Below, piece after piece: positions 26,784 through 36,255 of a stretch of DNA of 64,000 nt; positions within the stretch are counted from its first letter, which is position 1, and the number at the start of each line of letters is the position of its first letter. The notes beneath the pieces are model-generated. The model ran no database searches. It was not told where the DNA came from and saw only the letters and a program-made list of their open reading frames with translations. Source of the DNA: Mycolicibacterium chubuense (GTDB lineage Bacteria > Actinomycetota > Actinomycetes > Mycobacteriales > Mycobacteriaceae); assembly GCF_001044255.1 (NCBI RefSeq), contig NZ_JYNX01000025.1, positions 23,281 through 87,280 of the forward strand, given 5' to 3'. Made by a program: the position numbers and the translations under genes.

Positions 26784-27503
26784 TCAGAAGTACGTCGTCG
26801 TCGTTGTGCTGGTTCCGTTGTCACACGCGATGGTGACGTTCCAGTTCTTGAATTGTGGAATTGCCGGGACGATCCGCAGGTCGTAACTGGAGTTCGCCGG
26901 CAGGGCGAACGCACGGTGGAAGTTGTCCGCCGTGTAGGTGCATTGCGCTGTCACCCCACTGCGGTCGGTGATGTGAGCGACCAGACCGCCCACAACCGTG
27001 CTGAACGACACCGTCGGACCCAGCTTCGGCGCCGGAGGGGGCGGCGGATCGTTCGGTGGCGGTGGCGGCGTGTTCCCATTCGAGCAACCCGACACAATCA
27101 CCTTGGCACCGGCCTGATTCTGCAGTTTGGCCAAGGCGCTGCTCGAGGCTGCGGCAACCGTCGAGCCCGATGCCCCGACCTCTTCGCCGTAGTCGTTCGA
27201 GGCGGCCGCCGCGCACTCATTCGTGGCGATGACCACGGTCACGCAGTGATCGGCGCCATTGTTGGAACAGTTCGTCAGCGCGCCCTGCGCGGCCTGGTCT
27301 TGGCTTGCACTGATCGACGAACCGCCTGCCATCGTGACGGGCGGATTCTCGTTGACATACCCGAGCGCCAGCGCGATGTACTGGTCTGCAGCTTGCGCCG
27401 CGGGGGGCGTGAGCAAGCCGACGGCGGCTGCCCCCGCGGCGAGCATTACGGTGGCCGCGGTCCGGCCTCTCCAGCCCGTGCGGCTCCTGGAATTCGTTGT
27501 CAT
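26784..27503 (-). CDS. Secreted DUF4189-type protein
   Basis: A 239-residue exported protein. The signal peptide is basic (NSRSRTGWRGR), then hydrophobic, ending PAAQAADQY (about residue 39). Residues 40-145 resemble DUF4189, with YIALALGYVNENP, conserved Cys pairs (NCSNNGADHC, NECAAAASNDYG) and AKVIVSGCS. A proline-rich linker leads to a beta-rich C-terminal domain (residues 160-239) with two more cysteines. AGGAG precedes the ATG at 27503. DUF4189 proteins of mycobacteria (for example Rv1269c) are secreted and of uncertain function. Confidence 0.75.
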   Translation of the reverse strand: MTTNSRSRTGWRGRTAATVMLAAGAAAVGLLTPPAAQAADQYIALALGYVNENPPVTMAGGSSISASQDQAAQGALTNCSNNGADHCVTVVIATNECAAAASNDYGEEVGASGSTVAAASSSALAKLQNQAGAKVIVSGCSNGNTPPPPPNDPPPPPAPKLGPTVSFSTVVGGLVAHITDRSGVTAQCTYTADNFHRAFALPANSSYDLRIVPAIPQFKNWNVTIACDNGTSTTTTTYF

Positions 27504-27803
27504 GATCGCTCCTGTGAGGTTGTCGCTGCCCCGAGCGGGCCGCGTAGTGGTCTCTTCGCCGTTCTCCGCGGGTCTGCATATATGTCTGCCGAATTGTTCG
27601 GCCGTTGTCCGGTTTTCCCGCTGCAGCAATCGTCGTCCGCGGCCAACGCCGGCGTAATCGCCGTGAAGCCAGAATCCGGCGGCCGACGGCAAGGGTTTCC
27701 TATCCGCCAGGTAAGGAAAATCGGTGTGCTCATCGCGCCGATGGCCGTCCCTGCTCGATCCGCTCTCCGAGATCAGGCGGCTGCGTAAGGGATCGGCCCG
27801 TCG
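27504..27803. other. 300-nt intergenic region
   Basis: No gene is supported. It must hold the promoter of the DUF4189 gene. A small dyad TTTCCT/AGGAAA lies at 27696-27719, and an AT-richer GCATATATGTC stretch lies near 27577; neither can be assigned. Confidence 0.4.
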
Positions 27804-28415
27804 TCAGGTGGACAGCCCCTCGACGACGGCCAGCGCGGTGAGGTAGCGGACTTCCTCGGTGGCGGCGCGGTCGCTGAGGAACTGACCGGAGGCACCCGCC
27901 TGGGCCGCCATCAGCGCGCGGGTGAATGTCTCCGGCGTCACCGTCATCGTCCGGCCGGTCTTGGCGATGAGCGCGACGAAGATCGCCTGCAGGCCCTCAC
28001 GGAAGCGTTCGACCTGCGCATCCAGGGCGAGGGCGATCTCGGGCTGATGGGCCGCGCGAGCCACCAGGGCGGCATGCAGGGCGATGCGGGGTTGATCGGC
28101 GACGCCGGCCTTCAGCAGATGGCGCACCACGCGGTCGGTCCTCAGAACGTCTCTGGTCCGCAGCAGGGGTGCGGCGGTACCCCGCAACCGTTCGACGAGT
28201 GCGTCGTTCTGGTGCCCGTACACCTCGAAGAGCAGATCCTCCATGTCGTCGAAACTGGAGTAGAACGCGCCCCGGGTGTAGCCCGCCGCCCGGCACACCT
28301 CCTCGACGCTGAACCAGGTGCGGCCACTGTCCCGGATGAGCTCGTCGGTGGCCTCGATCAATCGCGCCCGGGTGTTGCTGCGTCGGCGGGTTTTCGGCGC
28401 CTCTGTGACCTTCAC
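27804..28415 (-). CDS. TetR family transcriptional regulator
   Basis: A 203-residue TetR regulator with N-terminal KTRRRSNTRARLIEATDELI and helix-turn-helix EEVCRAAGYTRGAFYSSFDD. The GTG at 28415 is chosen, with GAGAGG upstream; the longer frame would read through the operator-like repeats. It is divergent from the pseudo-ATPase/YhgE pair with 92 nt between, the usual arrangement for an efflux or export regulator. Confidence 0.85.
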   Translation of the reverse strand: MKVTEAPKTRRRSNTRARLIEATDELIRDSGRTWFSVEEVCRAAGYTRGAFYSSFDDMEDLLFEVYGHQNDALVERLRGTAAPLLRTRDVLRTDRVVRHLLKAGVADQPRIALHAALVARAAHQPEIALALDAQVERFREGLQAIFVALIAKTGRTMTVTPETFTRALMAAQAGASGQFLSDRAATEEVRYLTALAVVEGLST

Positions 28416-28436
28416 GACAAACGGCCTCTCGAACTC

Positions 28437-28473
28437 GATACATTCCGTATTGAATGCATATCGTATTGAATCA
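28437..28473. promoter_or_regulatory. Repeated CGTATTGAAT operator candidate
   Basis: CGTATTGAAT occurs twice with a 16-bp period (28446-28455 and 28462-28471), and ATTC(N6)GAAT forms a dyad at 28442-28455. It lies between the divergent TetR and pseudo-ATPase genes and is AT-richer than its surroundings. Confidence 0.5.
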
Positions 28474-28507
28474 TCCACTTGTTGATACGGCAACCCAGGA
28501 GGCGACC

Positions 28508-29206
28508 ATGAGCCGACACGCTGCGGTCAACACTGCGCAGGCGCGTCCCGTCGCGGACGGCGACGCGATCATCGTGTCGCGGGGTCTGACGTTCGACGGT
28601 GAGCACGGCCCCCTCTTCCGCGACGTCGACCTGGACATCGATCGCGGCCTGCACGCGGTGCACATGCCCGGCGGCCACAGCCAGAAAGCCTTGCTGCTCA
28701 CGCTGGCGGGCCGGCTCAAGCCGAGCGCCGGCACCGTGGCGGTGTTCGGCGAGACCGCACCGCGGGCCATCCGCCGGCACTGCGCCATCGCGGCGTTCGG
28801 CGACATCGATGATCTGGACGAGGCCGTGACCGTGAAGACTGTGGTGACCGAGCAGCGCCGCTGGCTCGCTCCCCTGTTCGGGCGGTCGCGTGAACCTTCG
28901 CACCGGGACGTGCTGGCCGAGGTGTTCGGGGACATCCCACGCCCGGCGCCGACCGACTACATCGGTGACATGGGCGATCTGGAGACGTTCCTGCTGCAGA
29001 TCGCCCTGGCACTGTGCTCGGACCGACCGGTCCTGGTGGTCGGTGATCTCGAACAGGTCCGTGACAGCGGACGGCGGGCGCAGGCAGTACAACGCCTCGG
29101 CGTCATCGCCGCCGACCGCCTGGTCGTTGTGGGCGTGACGAATTCGCTCGGCGATCAAGCACCCGAGCACGAAGTGCACATCCCGAACATCGCGGGAAAG
29201 GACTGA
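28508..29206 (+). CDS. ABC-type ATP-binding protein with degenerate motifs
   Basis: A 232-residue protein following the fold order of an ABC ATPase: SRGLTFDGEHGPLFRDVDLD, then the Walker A position, LAGRLKPSAGTVAVFGE, then signature and Walker B positions. Walker A reads MPGGHSQKALLL (K60 kept, but not GxxGxGKS/T). The signature position reads GDLETFLLQIALAL instead of LSGGQ, and Walker B is VLVVGDLEQV, lacking the DE pair. It is probably a non-hydrolysing partner. AGGAGG precedes the ATG. The stop lies 4 nt before the YhgE/Pip gene, so the two form one unit under the divergent TetR. Confidence 0.7.
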   Translation: MSRHAAVNTAQARPVADGDAIIVSRGLTFDGEHGPLFRDVDLDIDRGLHAVHMPGGHSQKALLLTLAGRLKPSAGTVAVFGETAPRAIRRHCAIAAFGDIDDLDEAVTVKTVVTEQRRWLAPLFGRSREPSHRDVLAEVFGDIPRPAPTDYIGDMGDLETFLLQIALALCSDRPVLVVGDLEQVRDSGRRAQAVQRLGVIAADRLVVVGVTNSLGDQAPEHEVHIPNIAGKD

Positions 29207-29210
29207 GAAG

Positions 29211-31154
29211 ATGGGCGGACTTGCCCTGGGGTCGGAGATCAAACGCTTCGCCCGAAATCGAATGACGCGGATCGCCATCGTCGTCTTGATGCTGATGCCG
29301 CTGTCCTACGGCGCGCTCTACCTGTGGGCGTACTGGGATCCGTTCGGGCATGTGAACAAATTGCCGGTGGCACTGGTCAATTCGGACCGGGGCACCGAGG
29401 TGTCCGGTGAGCCGATGAACGTCGGCGCCCAGATCGCCGACAGTCTCACCGATGATGCGAGCCTCGACTGGCATCTGGTCGATGACGCCCAGGCGCGCGA
29501 CGGGGTCGCCCACGGCAAGTACTACTTCATGCTGGAACTGCCGCCGGACTTCAGCGAGGCCATCGCGTCGCCCACCACCGGCAATCCCCGCAGGGCACAG
29601 CTGATCGCCGAATACAACGACGCCAACAACTACATTTCCTCGAGCATCGGCCGCACCGCGATAGAGCAGGTGCTCAACGCCGTGTCGACCAGGATCTCCG
29701 GCCAGGCGGTCAACCAGGTGCTGTCGGTGATCACCACATCGGGGGCGGGCATCAAACAGGCCGCCGACGGGGCGAATCAACTCTCTGACGGTGCGGCCCA
29801 ACTCGACTCGGGCGCAGGGCAATTGGTGGCCGGCCTGGATGCCGCCCACAACGGATCCGCGGAACTGGCGGCCGGCTCCCGCAAGCTGTCCGACGGCATC
29901 GACACCGCCACCGACCCCCTGCTGAAGATCACGAACCTGCTGGCCCAGATCGGCACTCAGAGTGATCAGGTCAACGGCCAGGTCCAGGACAGCTCGTCGG
30001 CGCTGTCGGAGGCGTCCACCGAACTCGAGACCATCACCGGGGCACAAGACACCGCCGCCCAGTCGTTGAGCTCGATCATCGACAACCTCTCCGCCAATCA
30101 GGACCCGGTGTCGATGATGGCCACCGGCAAACTGCGAGAGACCCGCGACCAGCTGCTGGCCCACCAGCGGACCGCGGACATCCAGGCCAAGCTCGACAAG
30201 GCCCGCGCGGCTGCGAACTCAGGCGGTCCCGTCGGTTCCACGCTGACCGATATCTCGGCCAAGGGCAGGGAACTGACCGACAAGCTCACCGAGTTGCGTG
30301 ACGGCGCCCAGCAGGTGGCGTCCGGCAATGCCGAACTCAACGCCGGCATCGCCAAGCTCGACGATGGCGCCCGGCAGCTGAAATCCGGCACGGAGCAATT
30401 GAGTTCGGGTTCACGTGAGTTGGCGACCAAACTGGACGAGGGTGCGCAGAAGGTTCCCGACTGGAGCCCGCAGCAGAAGGACGCGATCGCGGGGACGATC
30501 GGTGGCCCGGTTCAGCTGACGAGTTCCCATGAGAATTCGGCGCCGAACTTCGGCACGGGCATGGCGCCGTTCTTCCTCACGCTCGCGCTGTTCTTCGGCG
30601 CCATGCTGTTGTGGATGGCGTTCCGCCCGCTGCAGAACCGTGCCATCGCCGCAGAGATCAGTCCGCTCCGCGTGACGCTGGCCGGTTATCTTCCCGCGGT
30701 CCTGATCGGGATCCCCCAGGCGGTGATCCTGTACAGCGTTGTGCGTTTCGCTCTGCACGTGCACGCGGAGCATCCCGTGGCGATGCTGGGCTTCATGATC
30801 CTGGCGTCGTGCGCCTTCATCGCGGTGGCCCAGGCGATCAGCGCCTGGCTGGGCCCGGTGTTGGGCAAGGTGCTCCTGATGACGCTGCTGATGGTGCAAC
30901 TGGTCAGCGCCGGTGGGCTCTACCCCGTCGAGACCACGACCAAGCCGTTCCAGGCGCTGCACCGACTCGACCCGATGGCGTACGGCGTCAACGGGCTGCG
31001 CCAGTTGATCCTCGGCGGTATCGACGGTCGACTGTGGCAGGCCCTGATCTTCCTGGGCGCCCTGTGGTTGGGGTCGATACTGCTGACCGCGCTGGCGGCG
31101 CGGCGCAACCAGCTGTGGAACCTCACCCGGCTGGTGCCGACCGTCAAGATGTAG
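29211..31154 (+). CDS. YhgE/Pip-type ABC-2 membrane protein
   Basis: A 647-residue membrane protein of the YhgE/Pip (ABC-2-like) family. One N-terminal membrane helix lies at about residues 18-40 (ALVVLMLMPLSYGALYLW-type). A large external region includes 11-residue-like repeats of the L-S-D-G-A-x-Q-L-x-S-G type at about residues 185-235 and 360-410. At least five C-terminal membrane helices span residues 445-640. Related proteins include the Lactococcus phage infection protein and mycobacterial lipid-transport-linked proteins. With the pseudo-ATPase upstream it may export a lipid or peptide; substrate unknown. Confidence 0.82.
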   Translation: MGGLALGSEIKRFARNRMTRIAIVVLMLMPLSYGALYLWAYWDPFGHVNKLPVALVNSDRGTEVSGEPMNVGAQIADSLTDDASLDWHLVDDAQARDGVAHGKYYFMLELPPDFSEAIASPTTGNPRRAQLIAEYNDANNYISSSIGRTAIEQVLNAVSTRISGQAVNQVLSVITTSGAGIKQAADGANQLSDGAAQLDSGAGQLVAGLDAAHNGSAELAAGSRKLSDGIDTATDPLLKITNLLAQIGTQSDQVNGQVQDSSSALSEASTELETITGAQDTAAQSLSSIIDNLSANQDPVSMMATGKLRETRDQLLAHQRTADIQAKLDKARAAANSGGPVGSTLTDISAKGRELTDKLTELRDGAQQVASGNAELNAGIAKLDDGARQLKSGTEQLSSGSRELATKLDEGAQKVPDWSPQQKDAIAGTIGGPVQLTSSHENSAPNFGTGMAPFFLTLALFFGAMLLWMAFRPLQNRAIAAEISPLRVTLAGYLPAVLIGIPQAVILYSVVRFALHVHAEHPVAMLGFMILASCAFIAVAQAISAWLGPVLGKVLLMTLLMVQLVSAGGLYPVETTTKPFQALHRLDPMAYGVNGLRQLILGGIDGRLWQALIFLGALWLGSILLTALAARRNQLWNLTRLVPTVKM

Positions 31155-31166
31155 CCGAACACGGAA

Positions 31167-31192
31167 CTGGCCAGGCCTTTCGGCCTGGCCAG
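31167..31192. terminator. Hairpin terminator after YhgE/Pip gene
   Basis: CTGGCCAGGCC and GGCCTGGCCAG form a perfect 11-bp stem with a TTTC loop, followed by TTCTTC. It separates the YhgE transcript from the convergent ssrA gene. Confidence 0.82.
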
Positions 31193-31201
31193 TTCTTCAT
31201 C

Positions 31202-31569
31202 GGTGGAGCTGCCGGGAATCGAACCCGGGTCCTACGGCATTCCCTCGAGGCTTCTCCGTGCGCAGTCCGCTATGTCTCTACTCGGATCTCCTGATCACGC
31301 GAACAAGTCAGGATGACGATCCCAGTCGCTGTTTGATGTCCCCACGGGTTCCGCGACCGAACCCGTGGGTGGGTCCCTCTAGATGACGCCAGGGTCCGGG
31401 TCGAGGGCGTTCCCGGTCTGACGGACCAGCTGTCGCTTAGGCAGCGAGAGCGAAGTCGCGCTGATTGGAATCGGCGCTTAATTGGTTGCAACGACGCTTA
31501 CGGTGGTCTCTTGCCTGCACCGGCACGCTTCCCTTGATTCGATGCGCGAAGTCGAAACCGTTCAGCCCC
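31202..31569 (-). ncRNA. ssrA: Transfer-messenger RNA (tmRNA)
   Basis: The minus strand begins GGGGCTGAACGG and ends GGTTCGATTCCCGGCAGCTCC plus ACC, forming the tRNA-like acceptor (GGGGCTG with CAGCTCC) and T arm. The internal coding segment at 31475-31437 encodes ADSNQRDFALAA and a TAA stop, close to the known mycobacterial tag. The final CCA is not fully encoded (CC then G), so CCA addition would be needed. With SmpB (gene at 34859) it rescues stalled ribosomes and marks nascent proteins for proteolysis. Confidence 0.97.
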
Positions 31570-31671
31570 TCGCACCCCTGCCGACCATCAGCAGGAAGAT
31601 TCATACTACCGGTCGGTTAAACACACGCGAGCACATATTTAGTCCATCGAGTGTGCGCCCTGGGCGAGCAT

Positions 31672-33939
31672 TCACGCCTCGCGCCGCCCTGGACGCACAC
31701 TGGACGTCAGGTCGCCGTATTCGGCGACGATGTCGGCGATCGGCGCGGGACGTCCGAACAGGTGTCCCTGCGCGAGTCGGCAGCCGGCCGCCACGATGGT
31801 GCCGGCCTGCTCGGGCGTCTCGATGCCCTCGGCGATCACGTCCAGGCCGAGGTCGGCACACAACCCGACCACCGACCGGTAGAGGGCGAGATCGCGGGCG
31901 GCATCCGACCCGGCCGCGAGGCTGCGATCGAGCTTGACGATGTCGACCGGCAGCGCATGGAGGTAGGTCAGCGAGTTGTAGCCCGCGCCGAAGTCATCCA
32001 GCGCGACCCGGACCCCCGTGTCGTTGAGCCGCCCGATCTGCGCTGCGGCATCGGCCAGGTCGACGATCGGCAGCGTCTCGGTGATCTCCAGGACGAGCCG
32101 GTCCGCGTCGATCCTGTAGGTCGACAGGGTGCGACGGACGTCGTCCTCGAAACCGGGGTTGCCCAGCCGGGTGGCACCGATGTTCACGTGGATGCCAACG
32201 TCCAGACCGGTAGCCGCGACCTCCTGGCAGGCCAGTCGCAGCACCATCCCGTCCAGCATCGCCCCCAGACCCGCGGCTTCGGCGGCCGCGACGAAGGTCT
32301 CGGGCGGGATCTGAATTCCGTTCGGCGCCGTCCAGCGCGCGAGCGCCTCGACCGCGACCAGCGTCTCGTCGGGCAGCCGCACCACGGGCTGGAAGCTCAG
32401 GCTGAAGCCCGCAGGCACCCCGCCGGCGGCGCTGCGCAGCGCGGTGGGGAAATCGGCCCGCACCCCCGCCGCGGGCTGGTACACCACCGCGGTGTTCTTG
32501 CCCAGCCGCTTGCCGGCGTACATCGAGATGTCGGCCTGGCGCAGCAGATCGTCCGACGTGAGCGCGCTCGGCCCGGCATCCGCGCGAACCAGTCCCATGC
32601 TCGCCCGCACCCGCAATGACGATCCGTGCAGCAGGAACGGATCCCGCAGCGCCACCCGCAGCCGGTCGGCGACCACCTCAGGGTCCGCCCTCTCTCCGTC
32701 GATCAGGATCGCGAACTCGTCACCACCGATCCGGGCGAGAGTGTCGGCGTCGGTGACGCACCGCCGGAGCCGCTCCCCCACAGCGCACAGCAGGTCGTCA
32801 CCGGCGGCATGGCCGAACCGGTCGTTGACGTCCTTGAAATCGTCGAGGTCGACGAAGATCAGTACGAAATGACCGTCGTGCATCGCCTCCTCGAGCCGCT
32901 GGGCGAACAGCAGCCGGTTGGGCAGACCCGTCAGGGAGTCGTGCAGCACCTGATGGGCCAACCGGCGCTGCGCGTCGAGGAGCCGGCCTGTCAGCAGCCT
33001 CTGCTCAGCCATGGCGACCACCTGCCGGGCCGCCACGAAGACGACCATCGACACGATGACGGTGACCACCACGAGATCGAGCGCGTGGTCGTTGAGTACG
33101 TGAAAGGCCAGCAATAGCGTGATGCCGAGGAACCCCGAGTAGGGCAGGATCAACTGCGCCCAGTCGATCAGTCGCGACCGCCGGGAGGCCGCCGGTGCTG
33201 CATCGCGGTCGCGCAGCGACAATCCCACGAAGAGTGCGCCGAGCGCGATGCCGGCCCCGCCCCAGAGCACGCCGCGCGGTTGACCGACCGTGTCGAAGTA
33301 CGCGGTGATGCGGTCGGCCGCCGCGATGAGGACGAGCCCGCTGCCCAACTGTAGGTAGGTGGCCCGGTACGGCCGCTCGGCGCGGTACACCATGCCGCTC
33401 ACCGCGGCGACCACCACGAGCACGAGTTCCGCGAAGCCATATGCCGTGTGCATCGCGGGGGACTCCGAGCGCGGGAACGACGACGTCGTCTCCGCGCCGG
33501 ACCCGAAGATCACCAGGATGGCGCACGAGGTCGCCGCCACCAACGCATCGAGCACGATCAGGGCCGACGCATGCGTTCGCGAGCCGTCTTGCCGAACGAT
33601 CGGCTCACCGCCCGCCCACGCGAGAGCGACGATGGCGGCCAACCCGAACACAGGGAACAACCAGTACACCGGAACCCAGACCGGAGCCCCGTCCGGGCCG
33701 CTGAGCCACCATACGAGTTGGCCGGCCAGCACGGCGCCCACGGCGCCGACGGCGAGCAGGCGCCACCATCGCGCGACACCGTGGACGCGGCGCGACTCGA
33801 ACAACCCGTAGGCGACGGCGCCGATCCCGGCACCGCACTGCGCGACGACGGCGATCCGCTGGGCAGTCTGCTCACCCCAGGGCGCGAACGAATTGACCGT
33901 CAGCAGCAGCGTGGCTGTGACGACCAACGCGACGCGCAA
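31672..33939 (-). CDS. Membrane GGDEF-EAL cyclic-di-GMP protein
   Basis: A 755-residue protein with about eight or nine hydrophobic helices in residues 1-325, then a GGDEF diguanylate cyclase domain (intact GGDEF at 405-409, DSLTGLPNR upstream) and an EAL phosphodiesterase domain (EAL at 531-533, DDFGAGYNSL later). Both motifs appear intact, so it could make and degrade c-di-GMP, as shown for the single bifunctional mycobacterial DGC/PDE enzymes. The frame begins just after a TAA; the TTG at 33939 is the only start near the first helix. It lies between ssrA and the EamA gene. Confidence 0.85.
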   Translation of the reverse strand: MRVALVVTATLLLTVNSFAPWGEQTAQRIAVVAQCGAGIGAVAYGLFESRRVHGVARWWRLLAVGAVGAVLAGQLVWWLSGPDGAPVWVPVYWLFPVFGLAAIVALAWAGGEPIVRQDGSRTHASALIVLDALVAATSCAILVIFGSGAETTSSFPRSESPAMHTAYGFAELVLVVVAAVSGMVYRAERPYRATYLQLGSGLVLIAAADRITAYFDTVGQPRGVLWGGAGIALGALFVGLSLRDRDAAPAASRRSRLIDWAQLILPYSGFLGITLLLAFHVLNDHALDLVVVTVIVSMVVFVAARQVVAMAEQRLLTGRLLDAQRRLAHQVLHDSLTGLPNRLLFAQRLEEAMHDGHFVLIFVDLDDFKDVNDRFGHAAGDDLLCAVGERLRRCVTDADTLARIGGDEFAILIDGERADPEVVADRLRVALRDPFLLHGSSLRVRASMGLVRADAGPSALTSDDLLRQADISMYAGKRLGKNTAVVYQPAAGVRADFPTALRSAAGGVPAGFSLSFQPVVRLPDETLVAVEALARWTAPNGIQIPPETFVAAAEAAGLGAMLDGMVLRLACQEVAATGLDVGIHVNIGATRLGNPGFEDDVRRTLSTYRIDADRLVLEITETLPIVDLADAAAQIGRLNDTGVRVALDDFGAGYNSLTYLHALPVDIVKLDRSLAAGSDAARDLALYRSVVGLCADLGLDVIAEGIETPEQAGTIVAAGCRLAQGHLFGRPAPIADIVAEYGDLTSSVRPGRREA

Positions 33940-34016
33940 CCGGAAGCCCGTGCCGCCATCCCCTTACACTCGCCGACGAACGTCTCCGGCCGTCGAGTTG
34001 CCCGTGACGACGGTAA

Positions 34017-34862
34017 CTAACCGGCGGCGATCATCGCGACGGAAGTGAACGCAAAGATCATCCCGGCGATCTGCCCCCGGCTCACCCGCTCGCGCAGGAC
34101 GACCACCGCGAGCAGCACGGTGGCCGCCGGATACAGCGCGACGAGCACACCGGTCAGCGACAGCAGCGAAGACTGCAGGGCGAGCAGGGTGGCCGTGTTG
34201 GCCACGGTGTCGAGCACCCCGGCGAGCAGCGCCAGCCGCAACGGCACGCCCCGCTCGACCACGAAGTTCGCGGTCAGCACCGCGGCGAGCGCGACGATCG
34301 CGGTCGCCGCCAGCCGGCCGAACACCAGGGGCCACAGTCCGGCCTGGACGGGGACTTGGTCGAGGATGACGAAGTTCAGACCGAACGCGATACCGGATCC
34401 GACCGTCAGCCAGGCGACCTTGACGGTGAAGCGGTGCGGCCGGACGTCCTCGTCGCCTGCTTGCCGGCTGACCATGACCACCGCGACCAGCGCCAGCAGC
34501 ACCCCGCACAGCGCGAGCGCGCTGGGCCGCTCGCCCAACGCCATGCCGACACCGACAGGGACGCCGGCGACCAGCACCGACGTCAGCGGCGACACCACCG
34601 AGATGGGACCCGATCCGAGTGCGGCGTAGAACCACCACACGCCGAACGCCTGACCCACGCCCGCCAGCAGCCCCCACAGCACAGCGGACGCGCTGAGCTG
34701 ACCGCCGAACGGCACCGCGATGACCGTGAGCAGGACCAGCGCCAGCGGATAGGACAGCAGCACCACCCGCAGCGCGGCGACACGGCGCGAGGCGTAGCCG
34801 CCGACGAAGTCGCTGACGCCGTATCCCAGCGCCGCGATCAGCGCGCTGAGGACGCCGGTCAG
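34017..34862 (-). CDS. EamA/DMT family transporter
   Basis: A drug/metabolite-transporter protein with ten predicted membrane helices in two repeats (for example [20 protein letters not shown] and [20 protein letters not shown], the latter followed by [12 protein letters not shown]). The conserved first helix ([20 protein letters not shown]) lies upstream of the first GTG (34769), so the true start must be near 34862. The only candidate there is a CTG overlapping the smpB stop, preceded by AAGGG. Start uncertain; substrate unknown. It is coupled to smpB. Confidence 0.75.
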   Translation of the reverse strand: MTGVLSALIAALGYGVSDFVGGYASRRVAALRVVLLSYPLALVLLTVIAVPFGGQLSASAVLWGLLAGVGQAFGVWWFYAALGSGPISVVSPLTSVLVAGVPVGVGMALGERPSALALCGVLLALVAVVMVSRQAGDEDVRPHRFTVKVAWLTVGSGIAFGLNFVILDQVPVQAGLWPLVFGRLAATAIVALAAVLTANFVVERGVPLRLALLAGVLDTVANTATLLALQSSLLSLTGVLVALYPAATVLLAVVVLRERVSRGQIAGMIFAFTSVAMIAAG

Positions 34863-35356
34863 GAGGTCATGCCCTTGACGCGTCGTCCCAGCTCTCGGGT
34901 GACCTCCCGCTCGGCGTCGCGGCGGGCCAGGTCCTGGCGCTTGTCATGGGCCTGCTTACCGCGGGCGAGCGCCAGCTCGACCTTCACCTTGCCGCCGGTG
35001 AAGTACAGGGACAGGGGCACCAGCGTCAGGTTGCCGTCGCGGGTCTTGCCGACCAGCGTGTCGATCTCGCGACGGTGCAGCAGCAGTTTGCGGTTGCGCC
35101 GCGGGGCGTGGTTGGTCCAGCTGCCGTGGTGATACTCCGGGATGTGCAGGTTGCGCAGCCAGATCTCGCCGTCGTCGACGGTGGCGAATGCATCGGCCAG
35201 CGACGCCTGCCCCTCGCGCAGGCTCTTCACCTCGGTGCCCATCAGCGCGACGCCCGCCTCGAAGGTCTCGAGGATCGCGAAGTTGTGGCGCGCCTTGCGG
35301 TTGGTGGCCACCACCTGGTTGTTGCTGTCCTTGACGCCTTTCACCTTCTTCGCCAC
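34859..35356 (-). CDS. smpB: SsrA-binding protein SmpB
   Basis: A 165-residue SmpB, the tmRNA partner in trans-translation. Characteristic sequences: [69 protein letters not shown] and a C-terminal basic tail with RDAEREV. The GTG at 35356 follows the ftsX stop at 35359 by 2 nt. Gene order ftsE-ftsX-smpB matches the M. tuberculosis Rv3102c-Rv3100c locus, with ssrA close downstream. Confidence 0.95.
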   Translation of the reverse strand: MAKKVKGVKDSNNQVVATNRKARHNFAILETFEAGVALMGTEVKSLREGQASLADAFATVDDGEIWLRNLHIPEYHHGSWTNHAPRRNRKLLLHRREIDTLVGKTRDGNLTLVPLSLYFTGGKVKVELALARGKQAHDKRQDLARRDAEREVTRELGRRVKGMTS

Positions 35357-35358
35357 GG

Positions 35359-36255
35359 CTACCGCCGCACGTAGAGGCGCAGGGTGACGTAGGCGGTGAT
35401 GCCCGACATCGCCAGGCCGAGGAACAGCATCCACGGCGCGCTGTAGTAGAGCACGTCGGCATAGTCCACTCTGGCGATGAGGTTCGCCTGATAGAACTGG
35501 TCGAGCGCGCTCTCCAGGAACAATGCCCGCACCGCGATCAGCCCCGCGATGGCGATCAGCACCCCGACGAACGCCGCGAGCATCGCCTCGAGCAGGAACG
35601 GCAGCTGGGTGTACCAGCGGGTGGCGCCCACCAGCCGCATGATGCCGATCTCGGTACGCCGGGTGTAGGCGGCGACTTGGACCATGTTCGCGATCAACAG
35701 GACCGCCCCGATGGCCTGCACCAGCGCCACCGCGAACGCCGCGTTGCTGATGCCGTTGAGCACCGCGAACAGCCGGTCGATCAGGTCCTTCTGGTTGAGG
35801 ACGTTCAGGACGCCGGGTTGGCCGATCATCGCGTCGTCGAAGTCCTTGTGCTGCTCGGGATCGTCGAGCTTGACGACGAACGACGCCGGGAACGCGTCCT
35901 TGCCTGCGACGTCCTTGTACTGCGGGAACTTGCGGATGGCGTCGTCGTAGGCCTCGTCGCGGTTGAGGAAGCGCACGGACCGGACGTCCTGGCGGTCCTC
36001 GATCGTCTTGCGCAGCGCTTTGCACGGGTCCGCGTCGCAGGTCGGATCGTTCGCCGACACGTCGTTGGTGAGGAAGACCTGGCTCTCCACCCGGTCGAGA
36101 TAGATCGCGCGGGACTGGTCGGCAAGCCGCACCACCAGCAGGCCGCCACCGAACAGCCCGATCGAAATCGCGGTGGTGAGGACCATCGCGACCGTCATGG
36201 TGACGTTGCGGCGAAGCCCGGTGAGGACTTCGTTGACGAGGAAGCCGAAGCGCAC
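35359..36255 (-). CDS. ftsX: Cell division protein FtsX
   Basis: A 298-residue membrane protein with the FtsX layout: cytoplasmic N-terminus [17 protein letters not shown], first helix at about 20-43, an extracellular domain (about 44-170) containing a CDADPC cysteine pair, then three helices after residue 173. With FtsE it forms the ABC-like complex that activates peptidoglycan hydrolases (RipC in mycobacteria) at division. Its GTG overlaps the ftsE TAG by one base (TAGTG). Confidence 0.95.
   Translation of the reverse strand: MRFGFLVNEVLTGLRRNVTMTVAMVLTTAISIGLFGGGLLVVRLADQSRAIYLDRVESQVFLTNDVSANDPTCDADPCKALRKTIEDRQDVRSVRFLNRDEAYDDAIRKFPQYKDVAGKDAFPASFVVKLDDPEQHKDFDDAMIGQPGVLNVLNQKDLIDRLFAVLNGISNAAFAVALVQAIGAVLLIANMVQVAAYTRRTEIGIMRLVGATRWYTQLPFLLEAMLAAFVGVLIAIAGLIAVRALFLESALDQFYQANLIARVDYADVLYYSAPWMLFLGLAMSGITAYVTLRLYVRR

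Noticed and set aside
29760-30420. Repeats inside the YhgE/Pip gene as a DNA-level repeat
   Set aside because: They are protein-level repeats with varied codons, typical of the family.
34859-36025. A 388-codon frame ending as SmpB
   Set aside because: Its first half is ftsX read out of frame; the real SmpB starts at the GTG at 35356.
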